A stretch of DNA of 40,029 bases, taken from Clostridia bacterium. Lineage in GTDB: Bacteria; Bacillota; Clostridia; TANB77; UBA1234. The position numbers and the translations under genes are program-made. The notes under the pieces were generated by a model. It was not told the DNA's origin, made no database searches, and saw only the letters and a list, made by a program, of their open reading frames with translations. The stretch covers positions 1 to 40,029 of the forward strand of contig CAAFRB010000027.1 in the NCBI GenBank assembly GCA_900765095.1. Reading direction: 5' to 3'. This document shows, one piece after another, positions 8,238 to 17,304 of the stretch. How positions within the stretch are numbered: the first letter of the stretch is position 1; every line of letters begins with the position of its first letter.

Positions 8238-8999
8238 TTATTCGTAATCTACAACGTTTATCCAACGGCTTAAAAATTCTTGTTCTTCTTCCTTGCCTTT
8301 TGTCATTTGAGTGGCTGCAACTATTGGAATCCATCTTTGAATATTTGCTTTTGAAATGCCACTTTTCTCTGAAAATAAATTGATGTATTTTTCTGCTAGC
8401 GCTTCTTTTTTATCTATTGAAAATAGTAAAAATGTTCTAGCAGCATCTGCTGAAGCATTTCCTTGTGTTACGTGTGACCAGTCGATTACACATGCACTTC
8501 CGTCTTCTTTTATTATTACGTTACTTGGGTTGAAATCACCATGACACAATTTAACATGGTCTTTCATTCCTTCTAGTCTTTGCATCAATTCATATCTTGT
8601 ATCTTCGCCGATTTTTTTAGCATTAACAAGTTTTCTTCTGAATTTATCTTTTATTCTACTTAAAAGAGGTACTCTATGTGATAATACTTTTAGTTGAAGG
8701 TCAACAAATAAATTTAAGTACTCATCTTCTTTTTCTGGATGTTCTTCCATCAATTTATTAAGTGGTGTTCCCTCGATATATTCAGAAACCAAAGCCCATC
8801 TGTTATCAATTTTAGTTACTTCAATTAGCTTTGGAATATTTAAGTCTGTTCCCTCTTCAACTCTTGCTTGGTTTAATGCTTCATTTAATATATCAGCTTT
8901 TGAGTAGTTTTCAATAAACAATTTTATTGTTTTATCATCATCTCTATAAACTGTTTTAGTTTTTCTTTCCGCTATTGGATTATTCAAATTATATTTCAT
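8238..8999 (-). CDS. Aminoglycoside phosphotransferase / choline-kinase-fold kinase
   Basis: A 253-residue small-molecule kinase of the APH family. The Brenner motif LCHGDFNPSNVII (around residues 152-164) carries the catalytic Asp and the metal Asn, and CVIDWSHVTQG is the DxD/DW metal block. The N-terminus (RKTKTVYRDDDKTIKLF) supplies the nucleotide Lys. Substrate cannot be read from sequence; the chromosomal setting argues against antibiotic resistance. Its ATG overlaps the adhE stop by one base (TAATG) and the ribosome site GGAGGTG lies within the adhE 3' end, so it is coupled to adhE. Confidence 0.85.
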   Translation of the reverse strand: MKYNLNNPIAERKTKTVYRDDDKTIKLFIENYSKADILNEALNQARVEEGTDLNIPKLIEVTKIDNRWALVSEYIEGTPLNKLMEEHPEKEDEYLNLFVDLQLKVLSHRVPLLSRIKDKFRRKLVNAKKIGEDTRYELMQRLEGMKDHVKLCHGDFNPSNVIIKEDGSACVIDWSHVTQGNASADAARTFLLFSIDKKEALAEKYINLFSEKSGISKANIQRWIPIVAATQMTKGKEEEQEFLSRWINVVDYE

Positions 9000-11608
9000 T
9001 ATCTTTCACCTCCGTAATATGCTTTTAGATACATTTCTTTAATTTCACTCATTAGTGGGTAACGTGGATTTGAACCTGTACATTGGTCATCAAATGCTTG
9101 CTCTGTCATTTCATCAAGTGTGTCTAAGAAATATTTTTCATCAACGCCGTAGTCTTTTATAGTCTTTTTAATTCCAATCTTTTCTTTCAATTCATTTATT
9201 GCTTTTATTAAATTTTCAAGTTTTTCTTCATCAGTATTTCCACCCAAGTTTAAAGCATCAGCTGCCATTGCATATTTGTGTAATGTGTTTGGATGGTCAT
9301 ATTGTGGGAATGTTCCCATCTTTGTAGGCACTTCAACACTATTAAACCTTAAAACATATTCTATCATAAGAGCATTAGCAACACCGTGTGCTATATGGTG
9401 GAATGCACCTAATTTATGTGCCATTGAATGGCAAACTCCTAGGAAAGCATTTGCAAAAGCCATACCAGCCATTGTTGCTGCATTAGCCATTTTTTCTCTT
9501 GCTTCTGGATCATTTGCACCATTATCATAAGCTCTTGGCAAATACTTAAATATATTTTTCAAGCTTTCTATTGCAAGTCCATCTGTGAACTCAGTAGACA
9601 TCATTGATGCTAACGCTTCTAAGTCGTGAGTTACAGCATCGATACCTGATGCTGATGTTAAGCCTTTTGGTGCATTCATCATCATATCTGCATCTACTAT
9701 TGCCATCTTTGGTAATAATTCATAGTCAGCAAGAGGATATTTTATTCCTGTTTTTTCGTCTGTGATAACCGCAAATGGTGTAACCTCTGAACCTGTACCT
9801 GCAGATGTTGGAACTGCTATAAAGTATGCTTTTTCACCCATTTTAGGGAATGTGTATACTCTCTTTCTTATATCCATAAATCTCATAGCCATATCCATGA
9901 AATCTACTTCTGGATGTTCATACATTACCCACATAATTTTTGCTGCATCCATCGCACTACCACCACCAATAGCAATAATGCAGTCTGGTTTAAACATATT
10001 TAACGCTTTTGTTCCTTCTATAGCACATGCCAATGTTGGGTCTGGTGCAACATCTGAGAAAGTATCATAGTCTATTTCTAATTCTTCTAGTTTACTTGTA
10101 ATTGGTTTTGTATATCCATTTTCAAACAAGAATTTATCTGTTACTATGAATACTTTTTTCTTATTCATTACATTTTTTAGCTCTTCAAGAGCAACTGGCA
10201 AGCAGCCTTTTTTGATATACACTTTTTCAGGTGTTCTAAACCAAAGCATATTTTCTCTCCTTTCAGCAACTGTTTTTATATTCATTAGTTGTTTTATTCC
10301 TACGTTTTCTGATACTGAATTTCCACCCCATGAACCACAGCCAAGTGTTAGTGATGGTGTTAGTTTAAAGTTATATAAGTCACCTATTCCACCTTGTGAA
10401 GATGGTGTGTTTATAAGCACTCTGCAAGTTTTCATTTGACTATAGAATTTTTCGATTTTTTCTTTTTGATTAATAGTGTCAATATATAATGATGATGTGT
10501 GTCCTAATCCACCATCTTCTATAAGTTTTCTAGCTTTTTTAATAGCATCATTAAAATCTTTTGCTTTATACATTGCTAGAACTGGTGACAATTTTTCGTG
10601 AGCAAATTCTTCAGATAATTCAACACTTTTTACTTCGCCTATTAGAATCTTCGTACTCTCTGGAACATCAACGCCTGCAAGTGCAGCTATTGTATGAGCC
10701 GATTGTCCAACTATTTTAGCATTTAATGCACCATTTATAATTATCGTCTTTCTCACTTTTTCTGTTTCATCTTTATCTAATATATAACAACCTCTTTTTA
10801 CGAACTCTTCCTTTGCTTCTTCATACACTTTATCTAGTATGATTACAGATTGCTCTGATGCACATATCATTCCATTATCAAATGTTTTAGAATGTATTAT
10901 TGAGTTTACTGCTAATACAATGTTTGCAGATTCATCAATAATTGCTGGTGTGTTACCTGCACCAACGCCAAGTGCTGGCTTTCCGCTTGAATAAGCAGAT
11001 TTAACCATACCGGGCCCACCTGTTGCTAATATTGTATCAGCGGTTTGCATTAATAGGTTTGTCAATTCAAGTGACGGAACATCAATCCATGCAATTATGC
11101 CTTCTGGTGCACCCGCTTTTACAGCAGCTTCTAATACAACTTTAGCCGCAGCTATTGTTGATTTTTTTGCTCTTGGATGTGGACTGATTATTATTCCATT
11201 TCTTGTTTTTAAACAAATCAATGTCTTAAATATTGCTGTTGATGTTGGGTTTGTTGTTGGTATAACAGCTGCTATAACGCCTATTGGTTCTAGCACTTTC
11301 TTTATACCATAAGCTGGTTCTTCTTCAACAACACCACATGTTTTTTCGTTTTTGTATTTGTTGTAAATATACTCTGAAGCATAGTGGTTTTTGATTACTT
11401 TGTCCTCAACAACACCCATACCAGTTTCTTCTACTGCCATTTTAGCAAGAGGAATTCTTGCTTGGTTTGCTGCTATTGCAGCCGCTTTAAATATTTCGTC
11501 AACTTTTTCTTGTGTAAATTTTGCAAACTCTTCTTGTGCCTTTTTTACCCTATCAATAGTTTCCTTTAATCTTTCGACACTATCCACAATTTCATATTCC
11601 TTACTCAT
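8999..11608 (-). CDS. adhE: Bifunctional acetaldehyde-CoA / alcohol dehydrogenase
   Basis: Reduces acetyl-CoA to ethanol via acetaldehyde, regenerating two NAD+; known AdhE forms spirosomes. The N-terminal CoA-acylating aldehyde dehydrogenase half (about 1-440) has PTTNPTSTAIFK and the Cys nucleophile in GMICASEQSVIIL; the C-terminal iron alcohol dehydrogenase half has GGGSAMDAAKIMWV and the iron-binding HSMAHKLGAFHHIAHG. The 869 residues are full length. It overlaps the hydrogenase stop by 8 bp (ATGAGTAA) with AAGGAGG in the upstream gene. Rex, encoded upstream, is the usual regulator of adhE, though I could not find a convincing Rex operator. Confidence 0.98.
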   Translation of the reverse strand: MSKEYEIVDSVERLKETIDRVKKAQEEFAKFTQEKVDEIFKAAAIAANQARIPLAKMAVEETGMGVVEDKVIKNHYASEYIYNKYKNEKTCGVVEEEPAYGIKKVLEPIGVIAAVIPTTNPTSTAIFKTLICLKTRNGIIISPHPRAKKSTIAAAKVVLEAAVKAGAPEGIIAWIDVPSLELTNLLMQTADTILATGGPGMVKSAYSSGKPALGVGAGNTPAIIDESANIVLAVNSIIHSKTFDNGMICASEQSVIILDKVYEEAKEEFVKRGCYILDKDETEKVRKTIIINGALNAKIVGQSAHTIAALAGVDVPESTKILIGEVKSVELSEEFAHEKLSPVLAMYKAKDFNDAIKKARKLIEDGGLGHTSSLYIDTINQKEKIEKFYSQMKTCRVLINTPSSQGGIGDLYNFKLTPSLTLGCGSWGGNSVSENVGIKQLMNIKTVAERRENMLWFRTPEKVYIKKGCLPVALEELKNVMNKKKVFIVTDKFLFENGYTKPITSKLEELEIDYDTFSDVAPDPTLACAIEGTKALNMFKPDCIIAIGGGSAMDAAKIMWVMYEHPEVDFMDMAMRFMDIRKRVYTFPKMGEKAYFIAVPTSAGTGSEVTPFAVITDEKTGIKYPLADYELLPKMAIVDADMMMNAPKGLTSASGIDAVTHDLEALASMMSTEFTDGLAIESLKNIFKYLPRAYDNGANDPEAREKMANAATMAGMAFANAFLGVCHSMAHKLGAFHHIAHGVANALMIEYVLRFNSVEVPTKMGTFPQYDHPNTLHKYAMAADALNLGGNTDEEKLENLIKAINELKEKIGIKKTIKDYGVDEKYFLDTLDEMTEQAFDDQCTGSNPRYPLMSEIKEMYLKAYYGGER

Positions 11609-13061
11609 GCTTTTCCTCCTTAATATTTTTGTTATTTAAATTATATAGATCCACTGCATTTTTTATATTTTGCTCTTTAGCCTGTTTTCCAAACTTGTCT
11701 ACCTCTACAAGATTCTTCGGACCGTGATGGATACACAATGCTCCATTTAAGCAACCTCCGTCACAAGCCATTCCTTCAAAGAAGTTTTCTAACGCTTTAC
11801 CCATTTTTAGTTTTAAAAGATTTACCTTGCAAGCTGCTATTCCACTCATTGCAACAGGTTTAACATTATCCATATCAAAGTATTCTTTTGCAACGCTTTC
11901 TATTCCTTGTGATATTCCTCCAGACTTTGCAAATATTCTACCATAAAAAGACGCATTATTTAAGTCTGTTTCTTCAAGAGTGGCTACGTCAATTTCTTTT
12001 GCATCAAAAAATGCTTGAAGTTCTTCAAAAGAAATGACGCTATCGATTGCTCCGCCTGTCTTTTCTAATTTGTATTCTATTTTTTTACTTGTGCAAGGTC
12101 CTATAAAAACAACCTTGGCGTTTGGATCAGACTCTTTTATTATTTGTGCTGCATACACCATTGGTGATACTGAACCAGAAACATACTTTGTCAACTCTGG
12201 AAAATTCTTTTCGACGTACATTACAAAAGATGGACAGCAAGAAGTTGTTAAAATTCCTTTTTCTTTCAACTCTTTTGCCTCATTATATAATGCAACGTCA
12301 GCACCAAGTGCCGCTTCAACAACTTGATGAAATCCAAGTTTCATTATTCCTGTTACTATTTGCTCTGGTTTCGCATTATCAAATTGACCTGCTGCTATAG
12401 AAGGTGCAACGACAGCATATACATTATAATTCTTATTATTGTCAGATTTTCTTAATATATCTATTGTTTCTAAAATATATGACTTGTCTGATATTGCTCC
12501 AAATGGACATTGATATACACAAGCACCGCAAGATATACATTTATTATTATCAATTTTTGCTTTTTTATTTTCGCCTACTGATATTGCATCTGCTTTACAT
12601 GCTCTTATGCATGGTCTTTCTTGTTTTATTATTGCAGAGTATGGACATGCTGTTGTGCATTTACCACATTTTATACACTTTTCTTTATCAATATGCGATT
12701 TGTGATTTACTATTGTAATTGCACCTTTAGGACATACTTCAGCACATCTATGTGCCACACATCCTCTACAAGCAGGAGTCACAAACATTCCCTCTGCAGG
12801 ACATTCATCGCAAGCGATGTCAATAACTTCAACAGAATTAGAATTTGATTTATCTCCTCCCATTGCAAGAGATATCATTTTTTCAATAATAGCTCTCTCT
12901 TCGTCTAATGAATGACGTGCAATAGGCTCTGGACCTGGTGAAATCTTTTTTGGTATATCTTCATAACATGATGTTAAATCGTCTGCATAAGCCTTTTTGA
13001 TTACTTCTTTTAAGACTTCACATTTTACTTGCTGAACATAAGTATCAAATTTATTATTCAT
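11601..13061 (-). CDS. [FeFe]-hydrogenase-type iron-sulfur protein
   Basis: A 486-residue monomeric protein. The N-terminal half has several Cys-rich 4Fe-4S clusters (for example CIKCGKCTTACPYSAI and CISCGACVYQCPFGAI), the C-terminal half the H-cluster domain: TTSCCPSFV, FIGPCTSKKIE and MACDGGCLNGA correspond to the three H-cluster motifs, with Phe replacing Trp after CCPS. This fits the group B hydrogenases of anaerobic Clostridia, which interact with ferredoxin; catalytic hydrogen evolution versus a sensory role is not settled by sequence. It sits between rex and adhE and is translationally coupled to adhE, indicating disposal of reducing power. Confidence 0.88.
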   Translation of the reverse strand: MNNKFDTYVQQVKCEVLKEVIKKAYADDLTSCYEDIPKKISPGPEPIARHSLDEERAIIEKMISLAMGGDKSNSNSVEVIDIACDECPAEGMFVTPACRGCVAHRCAEVCPKGAITIVNHKSHIDKEKCIKCGKCTTACPYSAIIKQERPCIRACKADAISVGENKKAKIDNNKCISCGACVYQCPFGAISDKSYILETIDILRKSDNNKNYNVYAVVAPSIAAGQFDNAKPEQIVTGIMKLGFHQVVEAALGADVALYNEAKELKEKGILTTSCCPSFVMYVEKNFPELTKYVSGSVSPMVYAAQIIKESDPNAKVVFIGPCTSKKIEYKLEKTGGAIDSVISFEELQAFFDAKEIDVATLEETDLNNASFYGRIFAKSGGISQGIESVAKEYFDMDNVKPVAMSGIAACKVNLLKLKMGKALENFFEGMACDGGCLNGALCIHHGPKNLVEVDKFGKQAKEQNIKNAVDLYNLNNKNIKEEKHE

Positions 13062-13135
13062 AACAATCCTTCCTTTAACAATGTTCTATACAATAGGAAA
13101 GTAACAAATCTCACAACTTTCCACGTAATATAATT

Positions 13136-13759
13136 CTATACACCTTTTTCATTTAATGAATTTAATAATACAATAAGTGAAGCTGATAAATCCTCATTTT
13201 TAATGACAATGCCTTTATCTGCTTTTAACTTTATAGGTGCAAAATTCCAAATCGCTTTAATACCAGCACGAACCATTCTATCACAAACTTCTTGTGCGGA
13301 TTCTTTTGGTACAGTTATTATTCCTATATGTATATTGTTTTTACTTATTAATTTTTCCAATTTATTTATATAAAAAATTTTCTTGTTATCGCATTTTGAT
13401 TTATCATTATCGAAAGCCATTAAAACGTTTATGCTTTTTCCAAATCCATTATAGTTCATGAGTGCACTTCCAAGTTTGCCAGCACCTACTATAATTGCGT
13501 TTGTGGAGTTATTGACGTTAAGAAAATCTTCCAAATCGCAAATGAGTTCGTCTATATTAAATCCTACCCCCGGCTTACCATCAATCTTGCTTATTAGTGC
13601 TAAGTCTTTTCTTACTTGAATTGAATTAAGCTCTAAATCACTTGCTAATACTGTTGATGAAACGTTTGTGATACCGCTTTCTTTTTTATCTTTTAAGGTT
13701 CTTAGATAATTAGGAAGTCTTCTAAGACTTGCCTCTGAAATGTGAACATTTTCCTTCAT
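13136..13759 (-). CDS. rex: Redox-sensing transcriptional repressor Rex
   Basis: Senses the NADH/NAD+ ratio and represses fermentation genes. A winged-helix N-terminus (residues 1-80, SEASLRRLPNYLRTL and SSTVLASDLELNSIQVRKDL) precedes a Rossmann NAD(H) domain beginning AIIVGAGKLGSALM. I choose ATG 13759, not the in-frame GTG at 13765, because GTG lies within the AGGAGGTG ribosome site; the protein is then 207 residues, the family norm. The promoter TTGAAA-17-TAAGAT lies directly upstream. The hydrogenase follows after 74 bp and adhE next, both expected Rex targets. Confidence 0.95.
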   Translation of the reverse strand: MKENVHISEASLRRLPNYLRTLKDKKESGITNVSSTVLASDLELNSIQVRKDLALISKIDGKPGVGFNIDELICDLEDFLNVNNSTNAIIVGAGKLGSALMNYNGFGKSINVLMAFDNDKSKCDNKKIFYINKLEKLISKNNIHIGIITVPKESAQEVCDRMVRAGIKAIWNFAPIKLKADKGIVIKNEDLSASLIVLLNSLNEKGV

Positions 13760-13791
13760 AAGCACCTCCTCGATATTTTTTTATCGATTAA

Positions 13792-13820
13792 ATCTTAACA
13801 TACCAAAAAATCATTTTCAA
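13792..13820 (-). promoter_or_regulatory. Promoter of rex
   Basis: TTGAAA (13815-13820), 17 bp, TAAGAT (13792-13797) on the minus strand. A small CGATA/TATCG hairpin lies between this and the ribosome site. Confidence 0.55.
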
Positions 13821-13877
13821 CATATTTTAAATAAATTAGGCTAAAACTTTTTGGAAGTTTTTCAAATAATTAGAAAC

Positions 13878-13906
13878 GCCCTCTTTACCAAAAAAGTAAA
13901 GAGGGC
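13878..13906. terminator. Perfect 11-bp hairpin, second terminator of the DUF3298-like gene
   Basis: GCCCTCTTTAC (13878-13888) and GTAAAGAGGGC (13896-13906) with a 7-nt loop. It lies downstream of the 13922 terminator on the minus strand; the T tail is short on both sides. Confidence 0.65.
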
Positions 13907-13921
13907 TCTTTCACGCCATTT

Positions 13922-13962
13922 AAAAAGATGCAATCTGTTTAAGCACAAAGTTGCATCCTTTT
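13922..13962 (-). terminator. Terminator of the DUF3298-like gene
   Basis: On the minus strand AAAAGGATGCAA pairs with TTGCATCTTTTT (one G-U pair) across a 17-nt loop and continues into T residues, 9 bp after the stop at 13972. Confidence 0.8.
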
Positions 13963-13971
13963 AAAATCACA

Positions 13972-15630
13972 CTATTGTTTTATGCTATCTGGCGAAAACT
14001 TTTCATATACAACAGAAGCAAAAATCTCTTCATTTCTAAATTCCACACCATAACCCGACAATTGATACTCGTGCTTTTCAATCATTTCAGCAACTTGATC
14101 AGTCGAAAGATTATATTCCTTTTGCAAAACGTTATCGATAATTGAAAGATAATTAGAATCTTCTTTAAACAAATCTTCAAGATTTTTATATACCTTTTCA
14201 CTATTTACATTGTATGCAACAGAATCGTATTTCTTGTCGATTTTGCATTTCTCTTTTTCATCGTCTGATAATGTCACATTCATATATCCGCCATCAGCTT
14301 CATAATAGTTTTCAAGGCAACACGCTGAAATTAATTTATCTTCAAACCAATTATCAAAATCGCTTTTATTAATCTCATATAATGCTTCTTCAGTATAAAC
14401 ATAAAAATCTTCATGTGTAATATCTTGGTCAGAATACGTACAATAATACTTTGGCATAAAATCATTTACAGTAATATTTATACCCAAATAATAATACTTA
14501 TCCTTATTATTTTTTGCTATCACTTCCATATCATTTTTTCTGCTGGCAATATCTTGCTTAAGCTTTTCAAACGTATCAATATATTTCTTTGTTTCCATTA
14601 TTCCTTGACCAGTATAAGGATTAATTCTTGCATCTATTCTAAAATTAGATGTCACATCTTCTACAAATGCGTAAAATCCATTACCCGTCGTCGCATCAGA
14701 GCATACATATAAATTTTTGACACCTATATCATCTCTTTCAAATATACTTTCCTTAGTAACAAATTTAGTGAATATATTCAAATCGTTCAAACAATTCTTA
14801 AACTTTATGTATACTCTACTATCCATATCTTTGCCATAATTTATTTCAACTAAGTTAGATGTAAAGTAAAACTTTTTTTCAGAATTTTTATATTTAGTGA
14901 ATTCTTTTAAAAACTTCATTTCATCGATTTCACTCATGACATAAGTATATTCGCCACTTTCCCAATACTCTGGATCATAAAGCACACCTTTTTCATAAAA
15001 AATGTCACTTAGCAAATCTGTATATATACTATTTTGAGCATACAAATCTATATCTGCACCTGGTACAAACAAATCTTCCAGTTCTAGTCTATTACCTGTC
15101 GTCAAATCATAATTCAAAAATCTAGACTCATTTACCTCATTTCTAGAATTAGAACCGTATTTGCTACCATAAAGACTCAATGATAAAACATTTGAAAAAT
15201 TAGCATTCTCATATTCGGTAAGATATCTCGAATCATATTCACCCATTTCACTATTTAAAACAATCTGTTTTAAATTTTCTTCTTCTCTTGCAATATCTTC
15301 ATTAATCCTGTTTTCAATCTCTTTATTCTTTAATCCAGATATCCTGATAGATGTATATTCAAGTCCCTCTTCTTGTACTTGGGTTTTAATAAGTTTCAAA
15401 TCATTTTGATTGTATTTTTGATTTTTCCTTGTACCAAGCACTTTATCTGAAGATTCATTATTTACTTTATCGCCGCTCTTTACATTATTATTCACTTTGT
15501 TTTCATTTTTAATATCATCATTATTAGATGAATTTTTGATAAATATCAGAGAGGTAGTAACTAAAATCGCAACTACCATGAATATTATCAATCTTGAAAT
15601 CATCTTCTTTGCACTAATTTTCTCGTCCAT
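13972..15630 (-). CDS. Membrane-anchored extracellular protein, DUF3298-like
   Basis: 552 residues. A basic N-terminus (MDEKISAKKMISR) precedes one membrane helix (about 12-30), then a hydrophilic, Asn/Lys/Ser-rich linker and a large extracellular part rich in Tyr, Asp and Glu. YDLTTGNRLELEDLFVPG resembles the DUF3298/PdaC C-terminal module found in RsiV-like anti-sigma factors and in cell-wall-associated proteins; the match is by eye and weak. No catalytic motif was found. It follows the PstS-like gene by 30 bp, so the two probably share a transcript, and ends at two terminators. AAAGGGGG precedes ATG 15630. Confidence 0.8.
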   Translation of the reverse strand: MDEKISAKKMISRLIIFMVVAILVTTSLIFIKNSSNNDDIKNENKVNNNVKSGDKVNNESSDKVLGTRKNQKYNQNDLKLIKTQVQEEGLEYTSIRISGLKNKEIENRINEDIAREEENLKQIVLNSEMGEYDSRYLTEYENANFSNVLSLSLYGSKYGSNSRNEVNESRFLNYDLTTGNRLELEDLFVPGADIDLYAQNSIYTDLLSDIFYEKGVLYDPEYWESGEYTYVMSEIDEMKFLKEFTKYKNSEKKFYFTSNLVEINYGKDMDSRVYIKFKNCLNDLNIFTKFVTKESIFERDDIGVKNLYVCSDATTGNGFYAFVEDVTSNFRIDARINPYTGQGIMETKKYIDTFEKLKQDIASRKNDMEVIAKNNKDKYYYLGINITVNDFMPKYYCTYSDQDITHEDFYVYTEEALYEINKSDFDNWFEDKLISACCLENYYEADGGYMNVTLSDDEKEKCKIDKKYDSVAYNVNSEKVYKNLEDLFKEDSNYLSIIDNVLQKEYNLSTDQVAEMIEKHEYQLSGYGVEFRNEEIFASVVYEKFSPDSIKQ

Positions 15631-15660
15631 GTCGAGTCCCCCTTTTATAAATATAGTCTA

Positions 15661-16626
15661 CTAATTAGCTGGTACATATCCTTCTACTTCGATTACGCTC
15701 GCACCTCTATCAGACATTACAGCTTCAACCCATTTTCTTGTCATACTAGAAGCTGGTTCATCTTTTCTAAATACCAACCAGCCAGATGTCATTATTGGAT
15801 ATTCTCCTGTTTTAATTGTTTCTTTAGTAGCTGGTATTCCATCAATAGCTAAAATTTTAATTGTATCTCTTTTATACATTGTATTCACGTAATAGTAGTA
15901 TGAATATCCTATCGCATATCTAGAATTATCGTATTGAGCAATTGCATCAACTAAATCGCCCATACCAACTGTTAACTCAATCGTTGGAGGTGTCATTAAT
16001 GGAGTATCTTTCATTACAAGTTGCAACATTCCAGATTGACTACCTGAATTGGTAGGTCTTTGATAAGGAATAATTTCAGCATCTTCACCGCCAACTTCTT
16101 TCCAATTAGTTATCTTTCCAGAATAAATATCTTTAACCTGTTGCAAAGTCAAATTATTTATAGGATTATCCACATTCACAATAAATACAAACGCTGAATT
16201 TGTAGCTCTAATAATTTCAAGCTCCACACCTTTCTCCTTAGCATAAGCCAATTCTTCATCAGATGGATAAGACATAAAACAAACATCTCTTGTGCCATCC
16301 ACTACCCCAAGAAAACCTTCATGTGTATTCAAATATTCTGTATTCATCTCTGCAGCATCGCCACTAGACATGAAATTTTCCTTTATCGCTTCAGCAAGTG
16401 GTTGAATCGCAAGCGAAGCATCAACTCTAGGATAAGTGTCTTTTGAGAAAATTGGTTCATAGTTCATCTCACCACTCTTGTTAACATCTCCACTTATTAC
16501 ATTGTCACCACTCGCATTACCAGGTAATTCGATAAGTTTAGTAAAATGCACAAACGCAAAAACACATCCCAAAATTACTAAAATCACAATTACAGTCCAT
16601 AATATAACCGCCGTACTTTTCTTCAT
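15661..16626 (-). CDS. PstS-like phosphate-binding protein, membrane-anchored
   Basis: A substrate-binding protein of the PstS/PBP fold. After a hydrophobic N-terminus (WTVIVILVILGCVFAF, with a possible but non-ideal lipobox ILGC) it has a short linker and DTYPRVDASLAIQPLAEAI, then NLTLQQVKDIYSGKITNWKEVGG and PTNSGSQSGM, recurring PstS family blocks. I choose ATG 16626; an in-frame TTG at 16644 lies in the AAGGGGG ribosome site. That gives 321 residues. No pstC/pstA/pstB genes are near, so transport through a Pst permease is not shown; a sensory or scavenging role is possible. Confidence 0.82.
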   Translation of the reverse strand: MKKSTAVILWTVIVILVILGCVFAFVHFTKLIELPGNASGDNVISGDVNKSGEMNYEPIFSKDTYPRVDASLAIQPLAEAIKENFMSSGDAAEMNTEYLNTHEGFLGVVDGTRDVCFMSYPSDEELAYAKEKGVELEIIRATNSAFVFIVNVDNPINNLTLQQVKDIYSGKITNWKEVGGEDAEIIPYQRPTNSGSQSGMLQLVMKDTPLMTPPTIELTVGMGDLVDAIAQYDNSRYAIGYSYYYYVNTMYKRDTIKILAIDGIPATKETIKTGEYPIMTSGWLVFRKDEPASSMTRKWVEAVMSDRGASVIEVEGYVPAN

Positions 16627-16852
16627 AAAATAATCCCCCTTCAAAGAAGATGAAAACCGAAGATTTTCATTCTTTCGACCCTCGAGAGTTTTCGACTAAA
16701 AAGAGAAACTCTCTCGTATAAATTAAATTTTTTGATTTTCTAAACTACACCAACGCCAGCAATTTTTTTTGCATCAACCATATTCTACCATACAACATTC
16801 AAATAATCTACAAAAATATTGCTGAAGGCAACAAAAATAAAAAAAATTTTTC
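16627..16852 (-). promoter_or_regulatory. Leader of the PstS-like operon with two stem-loops
   Basis: The region before the PstS-like gene has a 7-bp hairpin (ATGAAAA/TTTTCAT, 16650-16670) just upstream of the ribosome site and a second stem (GAGAGTTT/AAACTCTC, 16684-16713). The first strand of the second stem can alternatively form a small GAGA/TCTC hairpin followed by TTTTT, a possible attenuator. No known riboswitch was recognised and no clear promoter seen. Confidence 0.35.
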
Positions 16853-16881
16853 TTTACTTTTTGTTGAATATATGTTAAAAT
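16853..16881 (+). promoter_or_regulatory. Promoter of the 79-residue plus-strand gene
   Basis: TTTACT (16853-16858), 17 bp, TAAAAT (16876-16881). The leader of about 75 nt is richer in G+C than the flanks. Confidence 0.65.
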
Positions 16882-16963
16882 AGTTTGATAAATTTTCTTG
16901 TACACATCCTCAGCGAAGGCAACAGGAACTTGACAACATCTGCAAATGCAGGAGGATAAAAAC

Positions 16964-17203
16964 ATGTTCGGTAAGGAAAGAATGAACCGGTCGTTGGCAC
17001 ATAGAATCGTGTCTACGATCAACAACGTGGATCCGTGCTCTTACAAAGAGCTAGTGACAGTCAGTGACATCATCGGTCTTAAGCCATTCTACCGGTCAAC
17101 CGTTGATAAAGCGTATGAGCTCTATGCTCTTCACGCTTGCAATAAGACAATCCTTGTTAGGAATAACAAGGGCGAAATCGAGGTCGACTTGAAGCCATGG
17201 TGA
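16964..17203 (+). CDS. Small basic protein (79 aa), plus strand, unknown
   Basis: The only convincing plus-strand gene. ATG 16964 (MFGKERMNRSLAHRIV) has AGGAGG 7 nt upstream, preferable to the in-frame ATG at 16946 that lies before this ribosome site. The protein is soluble, with two Cys, a helical middle (STVDKAYELYALHACNK) and a beta-like tail (KTILVRNNKGEIEVDLKPW). Not recognised; a winged-helix-like fold is conceivable. Codons are clearly G+C-richer than neighbours. A bidirectional terminator follows. It converges on the 17305 gene. Confidence 0.75.
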   Translation: MFGKERMNRSLAHRIVSTINNVDPCSYKELVTVSDIIGLKPFYRSTVDKAYELYALHACNKTILVRNNKGEIEVDLKPW

Positions 17204-17246
17204 ACTTCTTACACATTCTCGTGCTTTAAGTTTACGAAAACATAAC

Positions 17247-17288
17247 AAAAATAGGATTTGAATCAAATTTGACTCAAATCCTATTTTT
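17247..17288. terminator. Bidirectional terminator between convergent genes
   Basis: Perfect 15-bp inverted repeat (17247-17261 and 17274-17288, core ATAGGATTTGA/TCAAATCCTAT) with A and T tracts on the outside, serving the 16964 gene (+) and the 17305 gene (-). Confidence 0.9.
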
Positions 17289-17304
17289 TAAGATCTACTA
17301 TTTT

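Noticed and set aside
13062..13135. TTGTGA and TTGTTA half-sites suggesting a Rex operator between rex and the hydrogenase gene
   Set aside because: The half-sites are direct, not inverted, and incorrectly spaced for the Rex consensus.
16774..17025. Minus-strand open frame opposite the 79-residue gene
   Set aside because: No ribosome site or promoter; it is the shadow of the plus-strand gene, which has both.
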